This document shows, piece after piece, positions 1-6,065 of a stretch of DNA of 8,380 bases (position 1 is its first letter; each line of letters begins with the position of its first letter). Both the position numbers and the translations under genes were made by a program. Origin of the DNA: an uncultured Candidatus Pelagibacter sp. (GTDB lineage: Bacteria; Pseudomonadota; Alphaproteobacteria; Pelagibacterales; Pelagibacteraceae); the NCBI GenBank assembly GCA_913043015.1, contig CAJWKX010000031.1:1-8380 (forward strand). Direction: 5' to 3'. The notes below the pieces were generated by a model. The model worked only from the letters and a program-made list of their open reading frames with translations. It had not been told where the DNA came from and did no database searches.

Positions 1-257
1 TATCTCATTCAAGAGCAATTATTGAGCTAGACGGAGAGAATGCAAAAGAAGTATTAAAGAAAGGATGCCCATTTAATTTTAACGAAATAAAAAAAAATAA
101 CTGTGTGAATTCTATATTTAATGGCATAACAATTACTATTGATATGATTGATGATAATCCAAACAAGATAAGATTGTTTGCTCTTAGAAGTTTTGGCGAG
201 TCCCTGTATCATGACATAACAGATGCCAGCTTAGAGTTTGGTTACAAAGCTATCTAA
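1..257 (+). CDS. soxG: Sarcosine oxidase gamma subunit, C-terminal part (5' end outside window)
   Basis: This is an open frame from the left edge (codons from base 3) to TAA at 255-257, giving 84 visible residues. Heterotetrameric sarcosine oxidase (SoxBDAG) demethylates sarcosine to glycine, producing H2O2 and 5,10-methylene-THF, or formaldehyde without folate. SoxG is the small gamma subunit and resembles a folate-binding (GcvT-like) domain. Family-typical features are an early S-R-x-x-I-x-L-x-G stretch, then an A-K-E-V-L-x-K-G-C-P-F-N block matching the usual 'A-R-D-L-L-A-K-G-C-x-L-D' motif, then a C-V-N-S-I segment. Near the end is L-R-S-F-G-E-S-L-Y followed by D-A-S-L-E-F-G-Y, matching 'RSFAEYLW...DAAREFG'. 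The visible part is about half the usual length of 170-190 residues. The rest of the operon should lie to the left. Its stop overlaps the stop of the convergent GFA-like gene. Recognition is by motif recall, without a search. Confidence 0.8.
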   Translation, partial: SHSRAIIELDGENAKEVLKKGCPFNFNEIKKNNCVNSIFNGITITIDMIDDNPNKIRLFALRSFGESLYHDITDASLEFGYKAI

Positions 258-661
258 GAATATTTATTATTCTTTGGTAACGTAGAATTTAATTTGTAAT
301 AGTCTAGTTTATTTTTCACAAAAATATTCATTTTTTCCTTTAAACTTGTGGGGTTCTTAAATAATCCAGCAGAAATAGATATTGTATCACTATTAATAAA
401 TTTAAAAAAAATACTAGCACCGCATTTATTACAAAAACCTCTTTTTGCTTTTTTGGAAGATCTATACCATTTGAGTGTTTTTTTAGAAATAAATTTTAAG
501 TTATCTTCTAAAGTGCTTGTGTATGCTGCAAAATTTCCATGAGTCTTCATACATTGGGAACAATGACAATTCAATACATGTCTCAAATTTCCTTTGATCA
601 TAAATTTTACTTTACCACAAAGACATGAAACTATTTTCTTACTGTTGTTAGACATAACCAT
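254..661 (-). CDS. GFA/CENP-V family zinc-binding protein
   Basis: This 135-residue protein belongs to the family of glutathione-dependent formaldehyde-activating enzyme (Gfa) and CENP-V-type folds, which bind zinc through paired cysteine motifs. The visible cysteine sets are C13-L-C15-G-K-V, C32-H-C34-S-Q-C37 and C77-N-K-C80-G, in the family's order and spacing. The length is normal. Family proteins named Gfa are proposed to handle S-hydroxymethylglutathione; most members have no proven substrate. The start at 661 is supported by a strong Shine-Dalgarno, AAAGGAG, 7 bases upstream (about 669-675 on the complement) and inside the upstream methyltransferase gene. A second ATG at 655 is possible. 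The gene overlaps the end of the methyltransferase by 31 bases and closes the unit begun by the persulfide dioxygenase. Its TAG (254-256) overlaps the soxG stop. Family call is firm; function is open. Confidence 0.85.
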   Translation of the reverse strand: MVMSNNSKKIVSCLCGKVKFMIKGNLRHVLNCHCSQCMKTHGNFAAYTSTLEDNLKFISKKTLKWYRSSKKAKRGFCNKCGASIFFKFINSDTISISAGLFKNPTSLKEKMNIFVKNKLDYYKLNSTLPKNNKYS

Positions 662-1260
662 GCGTTTACTCCTTTCGTTTTAATATAATCAGACATAAAA
701 AATTCTTTAATTTTCAAAATCCCGTTTTTTTCCATTTCTTTAATTTTTTTGTCAAATCCATATTCTTCATAAATACCAACATTAATAGTGAAAGATATGT
801 TGCCACCATTTTTACAAATTCTAGTCATTTCATCAAGTGCAGGCGGATGAACATGTCCATAAGTAAAAGTACCAACGCATATGATCGCATCATAAGTGTT
901 ATCTTTAAATAATATTTTTTTATTTAAATCTATTTTATATAAATTTTGATAAAGATTTTTAGGTACTTGCTTTATCATGCTTTGAGAAAAATCAGCACCG
1001 TCTAAAATATTATATCCATTTTTTTTTAGTTCAATACCAACTAAACCAGTGCCACAACCTGCATCAAAAATTTTTGTTTTATTATTTTGATTATATTTTA
1101 TGAAAACAGAAACAGTTTCTCTTGGAGCAGAATAATCCCAATCAAGCATATCCTTGTTATAATTGTTATCTTCTGTCCAAACGTCATAATATTTTTTAAT
1201 TTCTTTACCTGTTTTTAATTTATAAATTGGTAGTTTATTTTCAATCTCATTTTTTGACAT
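631..1260 (-). CDS. SAM-dependent class I methyltransferase, METTL27/WBSCR27-like
   Basis: With the start at 1260 the protein has 209 residues. It carries the class I SAM-binding fold: motif I is F65-D-A-G-C-G-T-G72, an acidic residue at D90 ends the second strand (D-G-A-D), and a D-N-T-Y-D-A-I-I-C-V-G-T-F stretch (120-132) matches post-motif II. The order Y-Y-D-x-W (24-28), D-x-D-x-x-x-P-R region (40-47) and G-x-V-H-P (135-139) resembles the METTL27 group, whose substrate is unknown. The frame opens upstream at 1320, but I prefer the ATG at 1260-1258 because it forms a TAATG junction with the stop of the persulfide dioxygenase gene and loses only a poorly structured 20-residue leader lying within that gene. 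This implies translational coupling. The substrate cannot be read from the sequence; a small thiol or sulfur metabolite is a guess from context. Confidence 0.78.
   Translation of the reverse strand: MSKNEIENKLPIYKLKTGKEIKKYYDVWTEDNNYNKDMLDWDYSAPRETVSVFIKYNQNNKTKIFDAGCGTGLVGIELKKNGYNILDGADFSQSMIKQVPKNLYQNLYKIDLNKKILFKDNTYDAIICVGTFTYGHVHPPALDEMTRICKNGGNISFTINVGIYEEYGFDKKIKEMEKNGILKIKEFFMSDYIKTKGVNAWLCLTTVRK
669..675 (-). promoter_or_regulatory. Strong Shine-Dalgarno for the GFA-like gene
   Basis: The complement strand reads AAAGGAG, followed by 7 bases and then the ATG at 661. It lies inside the 3' end of the methyltransferase coding region. It is the clearest ribosome binding site in the window; most other genes here have weak or no SD. 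It decides the start at 661 over the in-frame ATG at 655 and suggests the overlapping gene has its own efficient initiation. Confidence 0.65.
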
Positions 1261-2276
1261 TAATTTGTCTTCATTCCTTTCATCTTCCAATTTTTTAGTC
1301 CCCCAACTAAATGAAAGCAATTTACATAATTATAGGATTTTGAAATCTTAACTGCTAACGCAGATCTGTGTCCAACAGCACAATAAAATAATATTTTATT
1401 ATTTTTATATTTTTTTTTATTTTGACTTAAATAATTTTCAATTTTTGGAAAAGGTACCATTATACAATTTGAAATTTTTCCATATTTTTTAATTTCATTT
1501 TCCTCTCTTAAATCAATCAATACGGTATCCTTATTTTTTATTTCTTCTTTAAATTTATTAACATCTAATCCATTATTTGCTTTTTGTTTTTCTAGATTAA
1601 TTCCAAGGTTTAAATTTTCAGGAACTGCTATATCCATAAGTTTTGGATTAGGTAAATTTAAATTATTCATTATTTCTACATATTCATCTGAAGATTTTAC
1701 TTGGAGTCTTGGATTAAATTTTTTTTCTTCACCTATCGTGCTTACTAACTTGCCTTTATAATCGTGCGCTGGATATACTAAAATTTTTTTTGGCAATTTT
1801 AATAAAATTTTAAATATTGAATTATAAGATTCATATGGATTTCCATTTTGAAAATCAGTTCTGCCAGTTCCACGAATTAACAATGTATCACCTGTAAAAA
1901 CTCTATCTTTCATTAAAAAACTGAAGCTGTCAGATGTATGACCGGGAGTATGTAAAGCTTTTAATTTTAATTCACCTATATTAATAAACTCTCCATCAGC
2001 AACATTCATAGAAACTACATCGGATGGTGTTTTGTCTCCCATTAAAGTTACACAGTTTGTTTGATCTCTAAGTTTGGCCATTCCAGAAACATGGTCTGCG
2101 TGGATATGAGTATCTATTACTTTTATTAATTTTAGATTTAGTTCATTTAATAATTTCAAATATTCATTTACGTTCTCTAGTACTGAATCTATAATTATTG
2201 CCTCCCTTTTTTTTGCTGACGCAATCAAATATGTATATGTACATGAAACATTATCAAAAAGTTGTCTAAAAATCAT
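1260..2276 (-). CDS. Persulfide dioxygenase (ETHE1-like) fused to a C-terminal rhodanese domain
   Basis: This 338-residue protein has two domains. Residues 1 to about 235 form an ETHE1-type metallo-beta-lactamase-fold persulfide dioxygenase: T-H57-I-H59-A-D61-H62, T-P-G-H113-T, T-G-D130-T-L-L-I-R-G-x-G-R-T-D-F-Q, Y-P-A-H171-D-Y-K-G and F-N-P-R-L. H57, H113 and D130 align with the single-iron ligands of ETHE1, and the R-G-x-G-R-T-D-F-Q signature separates this group from glyoxalase II. Residues from about 245 to 338 form a rhodanese domain with active-site loop C299-A-V-G-H-R. Fusions of this type are known: the dioxygenase oxidises glutathione persulfide to sulfite while the rhodanese exchanges sulfane sulfur with thiosulfate or GSH. 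It is predicted to be cytoplasmic, with no signal peptide. It is the first gene of a unit leading into the methyltransferase (TAATG junction) and the GFA-like gene. The SD is weak. All catalytic residues appear intact. Confidence 0.9.
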   Translation of the reverse strand: MIFRQLFDNVSCTYTYLIASAKKREAIIIDSVLENVNEYLKLLNELNLKLIKVIDTHIHADHVSGMAKLRDQTNCVTLMGDKTPSDVVSMNVADGEFINIGELKLKALHTPGHTSDSFSFLMKDRVFTGDTLLIRGTGRTDFQNGNPYESYNSIFKILLKLPKKILVYPAHDYKGKLVSTIGEEKKFNPRLQVKSSDEYVEIMNNLNLPNPKLMDIAVPENLNLGINLEKQKANNGLDVNKFKEEIKNKDTVLIDLREENEIKKYGKISNCIMVPFPKIENYLSQNKKKYKNNKILFYCAVGHRSALAVKISKSYNYVNCFHLVGGLKNWKMKGMKTN

Positions 2277-2288
2277 ATTGACTCAATA
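2276..2288. repeat. 13-bp palindrome at the start of the persulfide dioxygenase gene
   Basis: The bases read TATTGA-C-TCAATA, a perfect inverted repeat with a one-base centre. It lies immediately upstream of, and overlaps the last base of, the start codon at 2274-2276. It is placed where a repressor could block the persulfide dioxygenase unit, as thiol-sensing ArsR-family regulators do in other bacteria. No regulator gene is visible in the window, and short AT-rich palindromes arise by chance. Confidence 0.25.
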
Positions 2289-2409
2289 CTCAAATTATTT
2301 TTTCTCTTAAAGTACAAAAATACAGCAAATATAAACAATTTACTCATAATGGATAGTGCAAAGAACTTACTATCTTGAGTTGAAGCTCAAAATCAGTAAA
2401 CATCATAAT
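2277..2409. other. Divergent intergenic region between persulfide dioxygenase and lipoprotein genes
   Basis: This 133-base AT-rich gap must hold the promoter of the leftward sulfur unit and of the rightward lipoprotein gene. Rightward -10-like boxes are TATAAA at 2330-2335 and CATAAT at 2345-2350, but neither has a convincing -35 at 16-18 bases. Leftward I see only weak matches, such as a TTGTTT. A nine-codon ORF (2349-2378) has no support. No RNA gene or terminator hairpin was seen. Confidence 0.4.
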
Positions 2410-2739
2410 GTGGAGATAAATAAGATAGTTTTGTATGTTTTTGTAACATTGTTTTTGACCGGATGTTATCAATCAACAGCAATGGTTGGGCCTACGCTTA
2501 CACTTGTTTCAACTGGAAATATTTCTCAGGCAGGATTTACTTTTATAACAAATAAAGCTGTTGAAAAAAGAACGGGAATGACAACAACTGAATATGTTTC
2601 AACAATATTAGAAGAAAATAATAAAAAAACCAAAAAAAATAAAAAAATTCATGAAGATTTAATTATTCTAGTCCAAACACATTTTGAAAAAACAAGAAAA
2701 AAATTATTCTTACAGGATAAATCTAAAATACTTAATTGA
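2410..2739 (+). CDS. Small lipoprotein of unknown function
   Basis: From GTG at 2410 the product has 109 residues and starts with a compact lipoprotein signal peptide: short N-region with K5, hydrophobic core I6 to L16, and lipobox L-T-G-C19. Predicted processing leaves lipidated Cys19, an outer-membrane or periplasmic anchor. The mature part begins Y-Q-S-T-A-M-V-G-P-T-L-T-L, continues through a G-N-I-S-Q-A-G segment and T-N-K-A-V-E-K-R-T-G-M, and ends in a Lys-rich charged tail. I recall similar short proteins with a V-G-P-T-L-T-L and K-x-T-G-M pattern in marine alphaproteobacteria, with no known function; that is memory, not a search. The frame opens further upstream at GTG 2356 (127 residues), which would put a 23-residue charged leader before the signal peptide, so I prefer 2410. 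Neither start has a clear SD. It converges on the acetyltransferase gene with about 31 bases between them. Confidence 0.65.
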   Translation: MEINKIVLYVFVTLFLTGCYQSTAMVGPTLTLVSTGNISQAGFTFITNKAVEKRTGMTTTEYVSTILEENNKKTKKNKKIHEDLIILVQTHFEKTRKKLFLQDKSKILN

Positions 2740-2770
2740 ATTAACTTAGGTTTGTCTTTCATAGATAAAA

Positions 2771-3229
2771 TTAAATTACATATTTAGTGAAAAAACATGA
2801 ATTTGGATCTTCTTTATAATGCGCAAAAGGCGCACAAGTTTTAAAATTAAATTTTGTAAATAATTTTCTAGCTGGCTCAAAAAATTGTCCAGCACCAGTT
2901 TCAATACTAAGCTTTATTATTCCCGATTTTTTTGCTTCCTCGGTAAGGTAATTAATTATTTTTTCACCAACACCTTTTTTTCTAAATTTATCAGCTACTC
3001 TGATAGATTTGAATTCTGCATGATTTTTATCTAAAAATTTTAAAGCACAACATCCTATTAATTCATTATTTTCCCAGAAACTCCAAAACTTAATACTTTG
3101 ATCTTTAAGACCAGCAATATCTAAAACATGAATACTACCTGCCGGCGAAACTGATCTTAGTTCAATGAAATGTTTAGTTAACAGTTCATTTACTTGAGGA
3201 TTATCAAAATTACCTTCAATAGATTTCAT
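2771..3229 (-). CDS. GNAT-family N-acetyltransferase
   Basis: This 152-residue protein is of typical size for a single GNAT domain, which transfers an acetyl group from acetyl-CoA to an amine. The acetyl-CoA pyrophosphate-binding motif A is R83-K-K-G86-V-G88, preceded by the strand F-K-S-I-R-V (73-78). Upstream strands include F-W-S-F-W-E (48-53) and E-L-I-G-C-C-A-L-K (56-64). The C-terminal part has L-S-I-E-T-G-A-G, F-F-E-P-A-R-K-L-F, F-N-F-K-T-C-A-P-F and E-D-P-N-S, typical of the YsnE-like GNAT subgroup (generic free-standing acetyltransferases). The substrate is unknown. No signal peptide or membrane segment is seen. The start at 3229 is ATG with no good SD. The gene stands alone on the minus strand, divergent from the SRAP gene and convergent with the lipoprotein gene. 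Confidence 0.85.
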   Translation of the reverse strand: MKSIEGNFDNPQVNELLTKHFIELRSVSPAGSIHVLDIAGLKDQSIKFWSFWENNELIGCCALKFLDKNHAEFKSIRVADKFRKKGVGEKIINYLTEEAKKSGIIKLSIETGAGQFFEPARKLFTKFNFKTCAPFAHYKEDPNSCFFTKYVI

Positions 3230-3297
3230 AGATTTAATGACATATAAGCTAAATATTATTTAAACCAATAAAAAAAGTATTTAAATTTAAGTTAATA

Positions 3298-3326
3298 TTG
3301 ACTTTGATTATAGCGGCTGAGATATT
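3298..3326 (+). promoter_or_regulatory. Candidate sigma-70 promoter for the SRAP gene, possibly leaderless
   Basis: A -35-like TTGACT (3298-3303, 5 of 6 to TTGACA) and a -10-like GATATT (3321-3326, 4 of 6 to TATAAT) are separated by exactly 17 bases. Transcription would begin near 3332-3333, on the start codon itself, giving a leaderless mRNA. This fits the lack of a clear SD before the ATG at 3332. An alternative -10 (GATTAT, within 3306-3311) would give a short leader. Confidence 0.4.
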
Positions 3327-3331
3327 TATGT

Positions 3332-3958
3332 ATGTGTGGAAGATATGTGGTCACGAATCCAGTTTCTAAAACTAAGGGTTTAGTTAAAACAGCTATTAAA
3401 GTAGAGGATAAAGAAAATTATAACGCTCATCCTTATCAAGATCTTCCAGTAATTAAAAAATATTCTAATGGAAATACTCTAGAAAACTTAAAATGGGGGA
3501 TAATTCCATCTTGGGTAAAGAAAAAGGAATTTAAGTCTTTGATTAATGCAAGATTAGAGACAATTGATGAAAAAGTATCTTTCAAGAAATTAATACAATT
3601 AACAAGATGTGTTGTAGTTGCAGATGGATTTTATGAATGGAAACGTGAAAAAAAAAATAAAATTCCATATTATTTCTTAAGAGAAGATAAAAAATTTATG
3701 TATATTGCTGGAATATATGAAAATAGTCAGTTTTGCTTAATTACAGAAGAGTCAACTAGAAACGTTTCTGAGGTACACCATAGACAACCTGTTATACTTA
3801 ACGAAAAAGATGTTAAAAGATATTTAAATGTTGAACTTAATGGTTCAAGTTTTTTGAAGGAATGTAAAAGACCTAATATAGAATTTTATGAAATTTCTAA
3901 AGATGTAAATAAACCAACAAACAATAGTATTTCTTTAATTCAAAAAGTTTCAAATTAA
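3332..3958 (+). CDS. SRAP-domain protein (YedK/HMCES family), abasic-site DNA-protein crosslinker
   Basis: This 208-residue single-domain protein is of normal length. SRAP proteins attach covalently, through the N-terminal cysteine exposed after Met removal, to abasic sites in single-stranded DNA and so shield them during replication. The start is fixed by M-C2-G-R-Y, the invariant nucleophile motif. Other family motifs are W55-G-I-I-P-S-W61, N72-A-R-L-E-T77, R92-C-V-V-V-A-D-G-F-Y-E102-W103 with the catalytic glutamate, Y124-I-A-G-I-Y129, and the histidine block V-H149-H-R-Q-P-V-I-L, in which H149 corresponds to the YedK active-site histidine. The usual block is H-D-R-M-P, so D and M are replaced here by H150 and Q152. 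A run of ten A bases (3648-3657) lies inside the gene without breaking the frame. Its TAA directly abuts the stop of the convergent hydrolase gene. A promoter with a near-zero leader is proposed upstream. Confidence 0.92.
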   Translation: MCGRYVVTNPVSKTKGLVKTAIKVEDKENYNAHPYQDLPVIKKYSNGNTLENLKWGIIPSWVKKKEFKSLINARLETIDEKVSFKKLIQLTRCVVVADGFYEWKREKKNKIPYYFLREDKKFMYIAGIYENSQFCLITEESTRNVSEVHHRQPVILNEKDVKRYLNVELNGSSFLKECKRPNIEFYEISKDVNKPTNNSISLIQKVSN

Positions 3959-5005
3959 TTATTTAATAATATTTTCTAAAGATTCTATTTGACCGATTTT
4001 AAATATAATAGCGTCTTCTTTATCAAAACCATAATTTATGGCATTATCTTCGAATCTTTTTGGTGGATCCATAATAGGCTCTAAGGACAAAACAAAAGTT
4101 CCCCAATGCATTCCAAGTACTTTTTTACTTTTTAGATCTTGAGCAATATTTAGAGCTTCCTCGGGAGTAGTATGGTAGATGGATTTGTTAAACATTGGTC
4201 TAAAATCATAAGCTCCAATATTGATCATTGTTAGATCAATTGGTCCATATTTTTTACCAAGATCTTTATAAATATCTCCATATCCAGTATCACAAGCAAA
4301 GAATATTTTTCTTCCATTATGTTCTATTAAAAAATTTCCCCACAATGTTTTGTTTGTATCCCAAAAGGTTCTTTTTGACCAGTGAACTGCTGGCAATAGA
4401 GTAATTTTGAGATCATTAAACTTACTTTCATCGTACCAGTCCATTTCAACAACATCTTTAAATCTATTACCTGTAAAATACTTTCCAAGTTTTAATGGAG
4501 TTAAAACTTTTGAATTTTTATAGGGATATTTTCTAATTGTATCCATATCCTGATGATCATAGTGATTGTGAGTTAATAAAAATAAATCTGTTTTTGGTAT
4601 TTCACTCAATTTCAATGCAGGCTTAGTATACCTTTTAGGACCAAAAAATAATGGTCCTGCATTATTAGAAAATACTGGGTCAGTTATTATTACATTATCA
4701 CCTAACTTAATTAAAAAAGTAGCATGTCCAATCCAAGCTATATAATCATCATTTTTATATTTTTCTAAATCAGACAAAACTCTTTCTTTATCTATGACAT
4801 GTTCTTTAGGAACAGTCATATCTAATTTTTTCTTTTCTTTATTAAATACTCTATATGACCAATTTACATTTTCGATCCTTTCAGGGGATCCTTCTGGATT
4901 TCTAAAAGTTCCATCTGGTAAATGGTGATATGGTTTTTTTTCCATGGAATTTAAATTTATAGAATAATTAAATAAAATAAATAATAAGAATATTAATTTT
5001 ATCAC
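3959..5005 (-). CDS. Exported metallo-beta-lactamase-fold hydrolase, NAPE-PLD-like
   Basis: This 348-residue protein has an N-terminal hydrophobic segment (I2 to about I16, after K3) that looks like a signal peptide or membrane anchor, so a periplasmic location is likely. The hydrolase domain has W91-I-G-H94-A-T, T-D109-P-V-F, T-H146-N-H148-Y-D150-H151, P-A-V-H208-W, F-A-C-D239-T-G and G-M-H300-W-G-T-F. These give a complete two-zinc site whose spacing matches the ligands of N-acylphosphatidylethanolamine phospholipase D. An early H-H-L-P-D-G-T-F-R-N-P motif (27-37) is typical of bacterial relatives, whose true substrates are mostly unknown; phospholipid or another phosphodiester is a guess. 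The start is GTG at 5005, the first possible codon after an in-frame TAA, 12 bases downstream of the purK stop. No SD is seen, suggesting expression with purEK. An alternative start at M21 would remove the signal peptide. Confidence 0.83.
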   Translation of the reverse strand: MIKLIFLLFILFNYSINLNSMEKKPYHHLPDGTFRNPEGSPERIENVNWSYRVFNKEKKKLDMTVPKEHVIDKERVLSDLEKYKNDDYIAWIGHATFLIKLGDNVIITDPVFSNNAGPLFFGPKRYTKPALKLSEIPKTDLFLLTHNHYDHQDMDTIRKYPYKNSKVLTPLKLGKYFTGNRFKDVVEMDWYDESKFNDLKITLLPAVHWSKRTFWDTNKTLWGNFLIEHNGRKIFFACDTGYGDIYKDLGKKYGPIDLTMINIGAYDFRPMFNKSIYHTTPEEALNIAQDLKSKKVLGMHWGTFVLSLEPIMDPPKRFEDNAINYGFDKEDAIIFKIGQIESLENIIK

Positions 5006-5017
5006 TTAATAATGAGC

Positions 5018-6064
5018 TTATTTAGTAATTATTGTTAAATGGCCCATCTTTCTTTTTTCTTTTATTTCATTTTTTAAGTAGTCATAAAAAAACTCATTTT
5101 CATTAAATTTTTTGTTTCTGTAAAATGAAATATCTTCTCCAATTAAATTGATCATTTTTGCATTATACAGTTTTTTTGTTTCTATTTTTTCAAGACCACA
5201 CACGGCTCTTACATGGTTTTCAAATTGACTTATGTTATGAGAATTTATTGTAAGGTGACCTGAATTATGCACTCTAGGAGCTATTTCATTTAAATATAAA
5301 TTGTCGTTTTTATCTATAAAGTATTCAACACAAAGAGTTCCTATATATTCAAGTTCTTCTGCAATTAATGTAGCCCAATCCATGGATTTATGAAATAATT
5401 TTTCACTTATATCAGCAGGTATTTTTGAATATTTTAATATTTGATCCTCATGAATGTTTTCAATTGGTTCATAAATTTCATATTTTTGATGACTGAATCT
5501 TGTGACTATAACTGAAATTTCTTTTTTTAATTTTACTTGTTTTTCTAAAATATATTCTTTATTGAAATCTACATTAAGATTATTCAAATCTTTTTCTGAA
5601 TTAATTTTAAATTGACCCTTGCCATCATAACCTAAAGTGCAGGTTTTAAGTATTCCTGGCAACAGTTCTGTGCTGGATTTCAAATCACTATCATTTTTTA
5701 CAGCCACATATGATGTTGTTCGGATATTAATGTTATTCACGAAATCTTTTTCAAACAATCTATTTTGAACTATTTTATTTATCTTTGGTTTAGGAAGAAC
5801 TTTTTTATTATGAGAAATTTTATTTAATGTTTCATAAGGTATGTTTTCAAATTCGAAAGTAACCACATCAACTTTACTAACAAATTCATTAATTTTTTCT
5901 TCATCATTATATTTTCCATAAATAAATTCATTTGCAAAATTTTGTGCTGGAGCATCAATGTCATCACAATAAATAACTGTTTTAACATCAATTTCTTTTG
6001 CTGCAGTTGACAACATACTTCCTAACTGACCACCACCAATAATACCAAGAATAGGCTTTCCCAT
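5018..6064 (-). CDS. purK: N5-carboxyaminoimidazole ribonucleotide synthase
   Basis: This 348-residue ATP-grasp enzyme uses ATP and bicarbonate to convert AIR to N5-CAIR, the first half of the bacterial two-step AIR carboxylation. The N-terminal preATP-grasp part has I-I-G10-G-G-Q-L-G15 and T69-F-E-F-E-N-I-P76. The ATP-grasp core has Q100-N-R-L-F-E-K106, K140 in I-L-K-T, the glycine-rich loop Y146-D-G-K-G-Q151 and the metal-binding segment N259-E-I-A-P-R-V-H-N-S-G-H270. The C-terminal part ends G-H-L-T-I, as is usual. Length is normal and no key residue appears missing. The start ATG (6064-6062) lies one base after the purE stop, so the two genes are cotranscribed and probably coupled. A short AGG sits close to the start. 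The product is passed to PurE. Confidence 0.96.
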   Translation of the reverse strand: MGKPILGIIGGGQLGSMLSTAAKEIDVKTVIYCDDIDAPAQNFANEFIYGKYNDEEKINEFVSKVDVVTFEFENIPYETLNKISHNKKVLPKPKINKIVQNRLFEKDFVNNINIRTTSYVAVKNDSDLKSSTELLPGILKTCTLGYDGKGQFKINSEKDLNNLNVDFNKEYILEKQVKLKKEISVIVTRFSHQKYEIYEPIENIHEDQILKYSKIPADISEKLFHKSMDWATLIAEELEYIGTLCVEYFIDKNDNLYLNEIAPRVHNSGHLTINSHNISQFENHVRAVCGLEKIETKKLYNAKMINLIGEDISFYRNKKFNENEFFYDYLKNEIKEKRKMGHLTIITK

Positions 6065-6065
6065 T

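Noticed and set aside
348..542. Plus-strand open frame of 64 codons
   Set aside because: It lies wholly inside the GFA-like gene on the other strand, whose cysteine motifs and strong SD make it the real gene.
1261..1320. Upstream extension of the methyltransferase start to 1320
   Set aside because: It would overlap the rhodanese end by about 60 bases and add an unconserved-looking leader; the TAATG junction at 1258-1262 is the more natural start.
2349..2378. Nine-codon ORF starting ATG GAT AGT before the lipoprotein
   Set aside because: It has no SD and no sign of an attenuator (no hairpin, no run of one amino acid's codons); it is probably chance.
2740..2770. Possible bidirectional terminator between lipoprotein and GNAT genes
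   Set aside because: No stem of useful length could be drawn in the 31 bases; only AT-rich sequence is present.
3648..3657. Run of ten A bases in the SRAP gene as a frameshift or pseudogene sign
   Set aside because: The reading frame continues through it, with family motifs intact on both sides.
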